This document shows, one piece after another, positions 1 to 10,988 of a stretch of 64,000 nucleotides of DNA. Position 1 is the first letter of the stretch. Every line of letters begins with the position of its first letter. The DNA is from Vermamoeba vermiformis. Taxonomy: Eukaryota > Tubulinea > Echinamoebida. Below the pieces are notes generated by a model. It was not told the DNA's origin. It searched no databases and worked only from the letters and a program-made list of their open reading frames with translations. Location of the stretch: assembly GCA_045837725.1 (NCBI GenBank), contig JBEWZL010000079.1, forward strand, positions 1 to 64,000, read 5' to 3'. Position numbers and translations under genes: made by a program.

Positions 1-341
1 ATGCGTATGTGGTGCGACTGCGTGGACGAGTTGCCCTGCCCAGACTGACAACAATGTTTTTGTTCGCGACTGCTCAACAACAAGGAAACTAACACTCTGA
101 CAACGATAATATTTAACAGTTACAACGAATGATTGATGCTTCGTGCTCAGGTGCAGAAACTTCCTAGTTTACTTAGTGAACGGATGCAGCAACATGAAGT
201 CGTTTGCCAACGCGTTGAATAACTAGATATTTGAATTGCGCCTCGTGGGAATGAGGAATTGAGGTACGGTAACCAAATATCTGACAAAGATCTCTTGCGT
301 GTAAGTTAATTAAAAATATTTTTAATAAATTTATACTAATT

Positions 342-487
342 CGTAAAATTAGCAGGAACTAGATTGGATTTAGAATATTGAAACGAGTAATTATTGTTGG
401 GCTAAATAATTTTTTTAAATTGGCCCGATCAACTGGTCCGGTGGATTCAGCGCAAAAGGGATATGGAATAGTTGGTACCCTTATTCC
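342..487. repeat. short dispersed repeat, copy 1
   Basis: About 145 bases starting CGTAAAATTAGCAGGAACTAG are repeated in the same orientation at 3099-3262, roughly 80 percent alike with small indels. Shared blocks include AATTATTGTTGGGCTAAATAA and CCGATCAACTGGTC. The two copies flank the left gene of the inverted gene pair, one just beyond its stop and one just before its start. Part of copy 1 is coding-like (see 422-619). The family is not recognised. Confidence 0.7.
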
Positions 488-619
488 AATCAGGCATACG
501 ATTACGTACTCCAAGAAATTATCAAATCTACCGAAGAAGAATTCACTGGGGATAACTACGTGGAGGCGTACATTACAATTGAAAAAAAACAAAACTTTTA
601 CTTCTTCTCATACAATTAG
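422..619 (+). pseudogene. coding-like gene fragment
   Basis: An open frame of 65 codons, without its own start, reads like real protein: GPINWSGG near the beginning, an acidic helix ending STEEEFTGDNY in the middle, and the end NFYFFSYN followed by a stop. No convincing acceptor precedes it, and part lies inside a repeat whose second copy is decayed, so I treat it as a relic of an unrecognised gene. Its stop overlaps the stop of the opposite-strand gene at 616, a tail-to-tail contact. It could also be the last exon of a gene mostly outside the window. Confidence 0.35.
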
Positions 620-2951
620 TATTCCAAATCATGATCTTGTTCAGTCAGTTGTTGTGCAGGTAGCCCGTAATTTTTAGCCAACTTATCAATGTCAATGTTG
701 TATCTCTTGGCGTTAAATGTAACCGAATTGTGTTTCTTCGGACACCAATGGCGGTACTTGTGACAAGGCAATTTCGCCTCAAAATCACCACCGCAATAAT
801 GAGTTTCGCATTGCTTGGTTTTAGAGCCATGACTATATTCAGAAAAACCAAGCATTATAATCAGAATGTCACTGAGCGTGTCAAATCCAATCAAATCGAA
901 TTCTTTTGGAATGAGCTGTTGCACATCTTCGGGCATGAATATTTTGTTTGTGCTTGGAATAGCTTCTTCGGCAGAAAAATTGGGAAATTTCGACGCAGGT
1001 GGAAAAATTATCTCGTCCTAAAACAAATTTTTGTCAAGAGAACTTAACATTACGTGCCTTAATATTGAACTCACCGCTGGCTTGATGCTAACGTAACACG
1101 TTGTTTGACCTTCTTTCTCAGCCACTGCTCCGCCATACAAACCGCCATCAATCGCCGAGTTCAAGTAGATCTCGTGCAAATAATTGATCACTAGTTTGTC
1201 TTTCAAGGGCTCGCCTTCATGTCCAATAGCTATTCTAGCACTCTTATAATGCCCAAAGGCAGGTGCACATGAGTCAATACTGAACGTAATCACGTGCAGT
1301 TGCATGTCTAAAATGACACGTGTCAACGAAAATGTCAAACATTCAATCTCATACGTACACAAGAAATTGATCTGCAATGCTAATAATTTGATCTGATTGA
1401 AGTACTCATCTCGCTTATCGCCATCATAGTTGAAAAAGTTTGACCAAGTCGAAGGGTCTCGCTTTTTTGCATCGATGATCTGCTTGCAAGTTATTATCAT
1501 GGTAGTCATTATATAGTGATGATTACCTCGTACAGAATTGTCAAGTGGTCGTATTTATATGAAAGCATTCTAATCGAATGACAGTAGTTTCCTAGGTCCG
1601 TTTCGTCGGTACTAATAATTGGATCTGCCGTACATTGTTATAAATTTGTTACTAACACAGTTGAGCTTACGTGGAATTCTCTCTTTTTTAAGAACAAAAT
1701 CCATATTCGCAAACATCATTATCAGGCAGTAGAGCTTGACCGGATCCAGCTCTGGTTCACCAAGACGTTCCAGTAAAGCCTTGGCGTCCTTCTTATGCAA
1801 CATAACGTGAAATTTTGACGATTCACTACTTTCAAAGGAGGGCACTAATATTGTATTTTTTGGAGGCTCTCCGCGAGGGGGTGCAAGACATGCTATCAAA
1901 CTTTCGTCATTACTGTCTATTAACGTTACATTATGAAATCCTCGGGCATCGTCATGCGATAAGTTCGTATACATTGCATAATTCCAGCACAATTTAATCG
2001 TTTTTGCCTGTTGATCAACGGCTGTAAATTTCAATGCTCCGTTACGAAATGATTTGTCGCCTAAATGTTCGTACGAAAGTTTTTCTAGCTGATGGACTTT
2101 CAATCGCTTGATTAATCGTTCAATAGCATCTGAATCTTTTGTAAGGTCCTTAGCTGGCCGTAAAAACGCTTTATACGTTTTTGTATTCAAATTGTTGAAT
2201 TCGTATTTTTTGAGGTCTTCATAGATCTCGCGCCAGTTCTTCAACAGGTGATTATTAAAATGAGGCTCGGCCAAATCTGAACTTTCTACGATTTTGTGTA
2301 ATATTTCTGCTTTTTCTGGAATCTAAATGAAAGGTGGTTAGCGCAAAACGCGAATGTCTCAGATGCGCACATTTTCAGTTGAAATCTTCTCTAGGATCGC
2401 TTTGTTCTGACTAATACGATATAATACAGCTATAATATACGTCAGTATTATCAATGTAATGCTAGTTAAAAACTCACAGACTTCTGGAAGGCCGTTACTC
2501 CGCAGTATATTCGTGTAAATATTCCAAGCAGCATCAATAGACTTGCAATTTATTCCTAAAAATTAAAATGGTTAGAAAATAACATTAGAAAGATTAAATG
2601 TCAACAAACAACTAAATCCGTTCGAATATTTAAAGGAAAAAATAATTACCAAATTCCACCTCCAAATAATCTCGTATGCTTCGTATTGATAAATCTCGCC
2701 AAGATTTTTGCACCAATATTGTAGTTAAATAAAATCCATCAAGCCATTTAAATACTTCTTGAACGACATCCGTCAAATAAAGCGGATTCAAGACAAGACC
2801 GGTAATAAGAGAATCGTTACTATCATTAATTGGGACTTTTTGTTTTTTTGAGCCTCCTTTAGCAAGCGTTTCGTTGGTTCCTTAAGTGGATGTCAAAACA
2901 AACACCTGATATGATGTAATATAGCTTACGCTTTCTCTTTCGTTCACTCAT
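616..2951 (-). CDS. F-box-like N-terminus protein, left copy of inverted pair
   Basis: A spliced gene read by comparison with its mirror copy at 3443-5727. Exon 1 gives MSERKRKR and a basic, lysine-rich leader. The next exon holds a helix set like an F-box (DVVQEVFKWLDGFYLTT then VQKSWRDLSIRSIRDYL). It is followed by a long middle region (LLKNWREIYEDLKKYEF; ERLGEPELDPVKLYCL) and a Cys/His-rich C-terminus (KQCETHYCGG, LPCHKYRHWCPKKH). Introns sit at the same places in both copies and are of normal host size. F-box proteins are usually substrate adaptors of SCF ubiquitin ligases, but that role is only inferred from the N-terminal helices. The rest matches no family I recognise. The frame looks intact. 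Confidence 0.75.
1314..1325. repeat. TGACACGTGTCA palindrome
   Basis: Exact palindrome, 12 bases, in an intron of the left inverted-pair gene, close to its acceptor. Confidence 0.75.
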
Positions 2952-3442
2952 TGTGGTATTGGCAGTATTAAATAGAAATCTCTTCAGTGCACTTGAAGTT
3001 TTACGCGAATAAAAAGACGCCAAAATCCAATTTCAAAAAGAAACAGGAGTACCTAAAATTTCTGTCGTTTGCAAACGACATTAAAGTATATATTATGACG
3101 TAAAATTAGCAGGAACTAGAATACCTTTAGCATATTGGAACGAGCAATTATTGTTGGGCTAAATAATTATTTTAAATATGATTGGCCGATCAACTGGTCA
3201 GATCGGTTTCTTGGATTTTTTCAGCGCAAAAGAAATGTAATAGTTGATACCCGTAGTCCAATGATTATTTCGCTCTGAGCGACCTTGGCCCGCTGTACCA
3301 AGTTTTCTCGCAATGTTGATGTAGAAACAATTTGAGACTCAAATCCAGTCCCAGATCTGTCTGTCATCATCTGTTGAATCAATACAATTGGTTTCGAAGG
3401 AAATTCGAATTTTCCGGTTCTGTTGACTGCCACAATACAACA
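2952..3442. promoter_or_regulatory. shared head-to-head intergenic region of the duplicated pair
   Basis: This 491-base gap separates the two divergent starts, so both copies must take their promoters from it. The last 30-40 bases before each ATG are alike in the two directions (ACTGCCA, AATAC and CACAATGAGT elements), but the centre is unrelated. It also holds the second copy of the short repeat (3099-3262). No clear TATA box stands out. Confidence 0.5.
3099..3262. repeat. short dispersed repeat, copy 2
   Basis: Same-orientation relative of 342-487. It lies between the divergent starts of the inverted gene pair. It retains the TAAAATTAGCAGGAACTAGA head and the GCGCAAAAG block but has extra bases between them and no long open frame. 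Confidence 0.65.
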
Positions 3443-5727
3443 ATGAGTTTACGAAAGAGAAAGCGTAAGCTATTAATTAATCGAGTATTGGATCTTACAT
3501 CCTTTCGAAGGAACCACCGAATCGCTTGTGAAAGAAGCCTCAAAAAAACAAAAAGCCTCAGTTAATGATAGTAGCGATTCGCTTATTGCCGGTCACCCCT
3601 TGAATCCGCTTCATTTTGCAGATGTCGTTAAGGAAGTATTCAAATGGCTTGATGGATTTTATTTAACTACAATATTGGTTCAAAAATCTTGGCGAGATTT
3701 ATCAATACGAAGCATACGAGATTATTTGGAGGTGGAATTTGGTAATTATTTTTCCTCAAATTACGTTAACATTTAATCTTTTCTAATATTATTTTCAAAC
3801 TATTTTAATTATAGGAATAAAATGCACATCTATTGAAGCTGCGTGGGATGTTTACAAGAAGATACTGCGGAATAATGGCCTTCCAGAAGTCGGTGCGTGT
3901 TTTTTTAACTAGCATTTCTATATACATTAATATTATTGTATATTATAGCTATATTATATCGTGTTAGTCAGAACAAAGCGATCCTAGAGAAGATTTCAAC
4001 TGAAAATGTCAGATCTGATTGCGACATCTCATTTTGCGCGCTAACAACCTTTCTTTAGATTCCAGAAAAGGAATATATATTGCAAATAATCATGCAAAGT
4101 TCAGATTTTGCCGAGCCTCAATTTAATAGTCGCCTGTTGAAGAATTGGCGCGAGATCTATGAGGACATCCAAAAATACGAATTCAACAATTTGAATACAA
4201 AAACGTATAAAACGTTTTTGCAGTCAGCTAACGACCTTATAAAAGATTCTGAGGCTATTGAAAGATTAATCAAGCGATTGAAAGTCCGTCAGCAAGACAA
4301 ACACTCGTACGAACATGTAACCGATGAAGCATTTCGTAACGGAGCATTGACATTTGCAGCCGTCGATCAACACGCTGAAACGATTAAATTGTGCTGGAAT
4401 TATGCAATGTATAAGAACTCGCGTGACGAACCCCGAGGATTTCATAATATACAGCTAATCGAAAATGACGACAGTTTCATAGCACGTTGTGCACCTCCTC
4501 GCGGAGAACTCCCCAAAAATACAATATTAGTGCCTTGCTTTGAAAGCCGGGACTCGTTAAATTTTGATGTTATGTTGTTCAAGGAGGATGCTACAGCCTT
4601 ATTAGAGCGTCTTGGTGAACCAGAGCTGGATCCGGTCAAGCTCTACTGCCTGATCATGATTTTTGCGAATATGGATTTTGTTCCTAAAAAAGAGAGAATC
4701 CCTCGTAAGTTCAAATAAGCTACTTACAAACTACTGACAATTTATGGCAGATCCAATTATTAGTACCGACGAAACGGATCTAGGAAACTACTGTCATTCG
4801 ATTAGAGTGCTTTCGTATAAATACGATAAGTTGGCAGTTCTGTACGAGGTAAACATCACTATAATGACTGTCATGATGATAATTACAAATCAGATCGTTG
4901 ATGTAAAAAAGCGAGATCCTTGGACTTGGTCAAACTTTTTCAACTATGATGGCGATAAGCGCGATGAATACTTCAATCAGATCAAACTATTAGCACTTCA
5001 GATCAATTTCTTGTGTACGTATGAGATCAATGTTGACATTTTAGTTGACACGTGTCATCTTAGACATGCAACTGCACGTGACTACGTTCAGTATTGACGC
5101 ATGTCCACCTGTCTTTGTTCATTATACGAGTGCGAGAATAGCTATTGGACATGAAGGCGAGTCCTTGAAAGACAAACTCGTGATCAATTATCAGCACGAG
5201 ATCTACTTGAACTCCGCGATTGATGGCGGAGAAGTGGCTGAGAAAGAGGGCCAAACAACGTGTTACGTTAGCATCAAGCCAGCGGTGAGTTCAGTATTCA
5301 ACACGTAATGTTAAGTTCTCTTGACAAAAAGTTGTCTTAGGACGAGCTAATTTTTCCGCCTGCGTCGAAATTTCCCATCTTTTCTGCCAAAGAAGCTATT
5401 CCAAGCACAAACAAAATATTCATGCCCGAAGATGTGCAACAGCTCATTCCAAAAGAATTCGATTTGATTGGATTTGACACGTTCAGTGACATTCTGATTA
5501 TACTCCTTGGTTTTCCTGAATATAGTCATGGCTCTAAAACCAAGCAATGCGAAACTCATTATTGCGGTGGCAATTTTGAGGCGAAATTGCCTTGTCGCAG
5601 GTACGGCCACTCGTGTCCGAAGAAACACAATTCGATTACATTTAACGCCAAGAAATACAACATTGACATTGATAAGTTGGCTAAAAATTACGGACTACCT
5701 CCTCAACTGACTGAACAAGATCAATGA
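3443..5727 (+). CDS. F-box-like N-terminus protein, right copy of inverted pair
   Basis: Mirror paralogue of 616-2951. ATG 3443 gives MSLRKRKR, then an intron, then the F-box-like exon (DVVKEVFKWLDGFYLTT, VQKSWRDLSIRSIRDYL). Next come IKCTSIEAAWDVYKKILR, the middle exon containing LLKNWREIYEDIQKYEF, and the Cys/His-rich last exon (KQCETHYCGG, LPCRRYGHSCPKKH) ending at a stop at 5725-5727. Protein identity to the left copy is high by eye, and all introns are shared, including one that carries the palindrome TGACACGTGTCA near its acceptor in both copies. A role as an SCF-type adaptor is possible. The rest of the protein is unassigned. Confidence 0.78.
5046..5057. repeat. TGACACGTGTCA palindrome
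   Basis: Exact copy in the homologous intron of the right paralogue, five bases before the acceptor AG. Confidence 0.75.
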
Positions 5728-5787
5728 TGATTTGGAACACTAACTGTATTTTTGCATTCAACATTAAATTATTTATGATAGATTTAT

Positions 5788-8700
5788 TTACAAGATGTTA
5801 GTTTTGTCGGTCGCGAGTCTCGGCTTCAATTTGCAGCAGAGTCCAATGATCGCTGTGAAACTTTCGCCAGTCATCGATAAGCTGTAAAAAGTTGTCATAG
5901 CGATCGCCAAACAAGTGTATACAAAGTTAATAGGCATTCTAAAGAGGTACAAGCCCAGCTCGAAGAAAAATAATGACGCGAAGAAAAACGTCAAAAAATA
6001 CCTCCAAATGTACTGCTGCAATGATTTTTGGATTTTTTCCGCTGCTGGTTGCTGCGTCAATGGCAATTGAGGTGTGATCATGCAAATCAAGTATAATGGC
6101 ATCAAGAAAAAGAACGCAAACTTGTGAATCGAGAAAAGAATTCCCGCCAAAGTCACGTGCTCGGTGTGATCATGAATGCCCAAAATAAATATCTTCGTGT
6201 CGCCGAGATCGTAGTTGCCACCCGAAATTTCGTGCAGCCAGTACGCTTGATTCATCATCAACAAAAACGCAAATTTCCTCAGATGTGGACCTGCGAACTG
6301 AACGACTTTCGTGTCCATATTCGATGCGTGCACAATCTTGCTGTATGAATTGAGCACTAGTGTACCGAAGACTAGGTAAAGCCTAACAGATTGAACAATA
6401 AGTGACAACGAAAAAATTGACAGGTGTCAAACTCAATCAATTAGACGAAATATGAAGTGCCAAAGTGTCAAAAGTGTCAAAATATGGACTGGCCGTGCTT
6501 ACCTCTCTTCGTCAGTGAACAGCACGAACAACAGCATGGTCATCGGAACAACAGCCAATCGACGCGAGACACCAGGCACGATCAACAAGACGACAGTGTG
6601 CGCGATCAGTGCAGGGTACAAGCCAATGATAATCACGCTGTGATTGGAGTCTATGTCCATGTTGCTCACCTTCCAAGTCCGGCCAATCGATTCAAACGCA
6701 AAGAAGTACGTGAATGCCATGAAGTAGATGACACGTGTCAGCTTGAAGATTGTGCCGTTCATGAACAACTCTCTTTCCGAGTTATTTTGCTGTGCTTCAA
6801 TCGCCTAAAATAGTATCGTTAGTTCCGCAATCTATTATTTCCTTAAACGTACTTGTTGATATTCTTTGAATCGTTGCCACATCCAAATGGCAAAGCCCAA
6901 ATAAAACACCAAATATGTTAATACATGCAGCGCTAACGGCCGGCCAATCTCCTTGCGGACTATAAAAGGAATTAGCCTAATTTGGTAATGAGAGATGCGA
7001 GAGTACGCGCCTTGAATGAACGAATTCGTGTAGATCGCAACAATGACACCGGCAGCTGTGCCGACAAACAGCCAATATCGAATGTTGTGCGAGGGACTCT
7101 TCACTTCATCTTCATCAATGATAGCTTTGCGTTTGATCTTCTCGCTATTACCGGTCTCCATATCATCGTCTTTGGTATTTGGAGATGTTTCTTGGTCCAT
7201 TGACGTGTTGTAAAGTGCACCAGCGACCAACAGCGCGTGAATGAATAAAAAGATTTGTCTGTTCTCGCCCCACCAGAACTCGACATTAAGCTGCTGAATA
7301 AGTTAGCCCATCATACCACGTGATTTTCCAAAATATCCGTAATGAAAAATTGTACGTACCATTGAAAAGACTACTGGGTAACCAAACACGATGAATATTG
7401 GAACGACAATCAGCCAAAATCTCGCTTTCAACATGACGCAGAATTTCTGCAAAGACCCAAACTCTAAGTTCGTGAGCGAGATGAACGTGCCGAGAGCGGC
7501 CAAGAGATAGAACGCGATTGAAAAAACAGGAATTGCGTGGAACTCTTCGAGGGCGTGTTTGAGCTGACCAAGATACTTCTTCCAAGTGCTGTCTTTCGCT
7601 GTCTTTACGTCCAAGTTGTGTTCGTCTTCAGGACCAAATCGACTGACAGTCGAGCCGAGTCTCACGCCTAAATGTTTGGCGTTCTGAATGAGTTGAAATG
7701 ACACGTGTCTGTACAAATTGATGCGCTCTGAAAGTGACTCTGAAGCAGCATAAGCCATGCCGTTAGATTCAGCGGGAATGCTCGCTGCTCGGACGTATTG
7801 CGTCAGCGTGCCAGCGACGTCAACAGTGTCGAGCCAGACCTCTTGAGGGAGAGGTTTCAGCTTCGGGTTGTACATCATCATGAAGGCTTCGTTGCCGTTG
7901 TCCGATGTCCCGTGAGTACTGTCAAAAGCAAGTTAATCGCTGGTTATACGACAACGGCTTATCTTTTGAATGAAATTTTAAAGACATATGGCAAGTTGTT
8001 ACCTTAAAATGTCGTCATCTGGCCACGCGCCACCATGATCGCTCATAACGACCAAAAGGTACTCGGGGTTTTCATCGATCCAGCGCTGCACAATGCGCAT
8101 GTCTTCGTTGAACTGGTTGATAATTTCAACGGTATGCGAATCATATTTGCTATGATTGTATGGGTTAGATTGGGTCCGAAGTCGAATTTCCAAATTAGGA
8201 AATACTTACTCCATCGTCTTGTGGTTAAATTTGTCCACGATTTGGGTCGTGATCAGAGCACTTTTCGAGTCAGATCTGAACTTGTTCAGTTGACTGTAGG
8301 CTGATTCTTTGCTGACAGCAGCACCCTTATTAGGACCAAATAAGGAATAAAACGCTCGTTCATGAACAGTGTCTTCTTCAACACGAGTTATTCCGCTCCA
8401 AAGTTGTGTTCTTTCGCGCATCAAATCGTAGAATGCTTCACCGTCCGTTTGCCCGTAGTAATGAATAGGAACGCCTAATGAAATAGCTTGATTAATATTT
8501 TTACTATATTTGGTAATAATAGTGCGATGTGAACCTGCAGTTTTGAACTGGCTAATGAAGTTGTCGCACTCAACTGGAGCGCCCATGACATTAGTAGCCG
8601 GCTTGCCAGTTAGGTACGAAGTTACGACACCATATGTTGATTGAAAGGGGATATTGTATATATGATACAAGTGCGATGAAGCCTGGTGTAACGAAGATCC

Positions 8701-9418
8701 GTTAGAAAAATTGAAAATTCTGGATCTATCTTTGAAGCTGGATTTAAATTAAAATAATACTATTGAAAATTCTATTGACTTACTTCGAATGTTCTTTGGG
8801 TGGTAGTAGTCCAAAATTGGTCAAACGGAAGCCCATCCATGTAAAATATCAAAATCTTTTGAAATGATAACGAACTTTGACAGTGATCGGGATTTTCTAT
8901 ACAATATGTATTCACAAAATTTTCGCTGCTGTAATTAAGCATTAATTAGTTAATTGTGGTGGCGGATGCCGAGCCAAACAATTCTGGGCTCCAAAAAAAT
9001 GAAAAAATATCGCATTATTAAATATTGTATTCATTTTTTAAATGTAATATGCTGCAGTACCTCCAAATCAAGCAGCGCAAAAATAATTCGAACGAGATCC
9101 AAATAAGTTTTCAAATTGTGTACTGCAACGTTGTTTTTTTTTTTAGTAAGACCGCTATTATTACCAATTATTCTTAGCGAAATTATTAGAAGGGTCTTCC
9201 GCCTAAGCATTTGAGATTTACCTGATCCAAGCAGAGTTCGTTCGGTTGTAGCTGTCCACAATGTTGCTGGAGCAATAGGCTATTACAATAAGCACTATTA
9301 GCGGCTTAAAATTGCTCCAGATGAACGAAAGAGCATTGAACAGCGGAGGTGAGCCGCGCTTTATTCGTTGGATGAACGGATCGCATCCCAGTCGCAGAAC
9401 CTGGAACTGTCCTAGCAT
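5788..9418 (-). CDS. GPI ethanolamine-phosphate transferase (PIG-N/PIG-O/PIG-G-like)
   Basis: A multi-exon minus-strand gene. The N-terminus has one membrane segment (IVLIVIAYCSSNIV). A luminal alkaline-phosphatase-fold domain follows, with LIFYMDGLPFDQF, a conserved LTG turn, VVMSDHGGAWPDDD and then THGTSDNGNEAF, the metal-binding arrangement of this family. After the DVAGTLTQYV segment come several hydrophobic helices to the stop at 5788, matching the polytopic ER-membrane half. Family members transfer phosphoethanolamine to mannoses of the GPI anchor in the ER lumen. Which of the three paralogues it is cannot be settled. The start at 9418 (MLGQFQVLRLG) is the first ATG after an acceptor, and an upstream exon is possible. 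Two of its introns carry TTGACACTT repeats or a near-palindrome. Several GPI-anchor-type proteins lie in the same window. Confidence 0.68.
6461..6482. repeat. tandem AAGTGTCAA units in an intron
   Basis: Two or three units of AAAGTGTCAA lie in an intron of the GPI-transferase gene. A near-palindrome TTGACAGGTGTCAA lies at 6417-6430. Confidence 0.65.
6729..6740. repeat. TGACACGTGTCA palindrome
   Basis: Exact palindrome inside the GPI-transferase coding region, encoding Leu-Thr-Arg-Val on the minus strand. Confidence 0.7.
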
Positions 9419-9494
9419 TTCATAAGTCTGCTCTGGGTCCAATAGCTAATAAAAATGAACTTTGGGGTGAGGATTTACTTTTTCAACGTTGAAA

Positions 9495-9596
9495 ATGCCT
9501 AAAAAGGAAGGTGGAGCGCATGTAAACCGACAAAATCTCGCCGAGAGAGATCCAAAAATGGAAACGGTTGGAAATGTGTTCAGACAGCAATACTAA
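9495..9596 (+). CDS. possible small ORF, uncertain
   Basis: A 33-codon ORF (MPKKEGGAHVNRQNLAERD...) lies between two minus-strand genes. Its polar, lysine-rich composition looks protein-like and a possible acceptor lies downstream (TTTCTAG near 9660). I cannot join it convincingly to another exon. The rest of 9419-9857 shows nothing I can support. Confidence 0.2.
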   Translation: MPKKEGGAHVNRQNLAERDPKMETVGNVFRQQY

Positions 9597-9857
9597 CTAT
9601 TTCGAGACATTACTATGTTACTTAAACGTCAAAGCATCAAAATTGCGTTTTTCGTTTCTAGTCCTTGAGCATCCAGCACCAATGTCGGCAGAGCTCACAA
9701 TCGGGTGGAACATTCAGCTCCGCACTTCCGTACCTTGCACTATGATCTCGTTTAATCACCGAGGAATGAGAAAATCATCACCTGTAATGCTGGCTAGCTA
9801 TCAAACGTGATTTGGGTACCTGCAATAGCAAACTAGATCAGAGGAATTAACAGCGTT

Positions 9858-10870
9858 CTATTGTATAATACAGCGGGATCTCTTAGCTAATTTTGGATTA
9901 AGCATAGCAGGGGTTCGCTTATAAAAGACATTAGCCGCGTGTTCTATGCTCGCATCCAGATCTTTGTCAGCTACCAAAAGCCCATTATCCAAAAAAGGTT
10001 TGATTATTCTTCGCATAACATCCAGCGCTTCTTTAGCTTTGTCGGCGCCATAAGTTTGATAAATTTCGACGCCAATGCTCTTTGCGTATTCTTGCGCTAT
10101 TTCAAACGAAACTTCAATTTCTTCTGGTTTACGATGGTAACGCGTTCCTATTATTACCTAATAACATATAAGCAAGCATAGAAACGATATTATTTCATAG
10201 TATCAATCGTGCCAGCGGAAATGTAAATTTGATCTACGTCTGTTAGTTATTCTTACGATTGGAACAGGTTCTCGGCCCATATCCGAACACATCCGCTTTG
10301 CTTCATCAATTTTTAGCTTAATGTCTTCAAACGAACGCACACTTAGTGCGCTGTAAATCATGACAACGCAAAAAGATTGCGCGTAGCTCATCTGTCTCTC
10401 GGCTGAATTAATTAACCATTAAATATCTATGATTTAATTAATGGGTGATCATTAGGCATCCAAATTACCGACTCTGTCTTCGCGCTGAGAAACATTTGAT
10501 ACAGAAACCCAGATCTTTTTGCCATCAATTTCTATCTGCAAAATAAAAGGATATTAAATATGTGCTATTTAAGTAAATGCTTGACTGCCTAAATTTTTAC
10601 TAAACTGTCACCAAAATCTTGATTTTCTTATTTTTTTCACTTACGTTGGATCGCACCATGTCATTCAAATACGGTGACTGATCCGCTATAATGCTTCGTT
10701 AATTTTTATATATTATGCTTGCACGTACGATCCCATTGTTGCGATTGTAAAAGGCAGATAAAATCATAACCAAGATCGTGCGTGTAATAACCCCAAGTCT
10801 CGGTAGAACCGATTCTTGGAGCGCCGTCTCCAGTTATTAAGCACAATTGTGGTGGATTCTTGGTGGCCAT
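9858..10870 (-). CDS. degenerate Ras-like small GTPase with CaaX end
   Basis: Five or six exons. ATG at 10870 gives MATKNPPQLCLITGDGAP. The core QSFCVVMIYSALSVRSFEDI matches the Ras beta4-alpha3 region (VVYSVTDRRSFE in family members), followed by EPVPIVIIGTRYH where NKxD is expected. The end KRSRCIIQ is a prenylation-type CaaX box, so the protein is probably anchored to membranes. The P-loop is altered (ITGDGAPRIGSTET, no GKS/T), DTAG is replaced by SVSNVSQRE, and the NKxD motif is not recognisable. It therefore probably binds GTP poorly or not at all. It may be a pseudo-GTPase acting as a scaffold. One intron (GTAATTTGG donor) was chosen to keep the frame. Confidence 0.6.
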
Positions 10871-10988
10871 AATTTAAACAACGCGTTTTTGATGTGACGA
10901 AAAAAGTAAGAAGGTACCTTTAATCCGGCAGCAATGCGACGAATTGTCTAATTGAGTTTATTTACAAAAGAAATAAAATTGAATAAAA

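Larger units (their letters stand above)
605..5745. repeat. head-to-head inverted gene duplication
   Basis: The left arm (about 605-2990) and right arm (about 3425-5745) are inverted copies covering the whole gene including introns. They are divided by about 430 unrelated bases. Homology stops about 20 bases after the stop codons (the TTTGGAAYACTAAYTGTA block). Both frames remain open, so the duplication is fairly recent or both copies are under selection. Confidence 0.85.

Noticed and set aside
6452-6813. Overlapping plus-strand ORFs of about 60-120 codons.
   Set aside because: They are antisense shadows of the GPI-transferase membrane exons, which show the clear family pattern.
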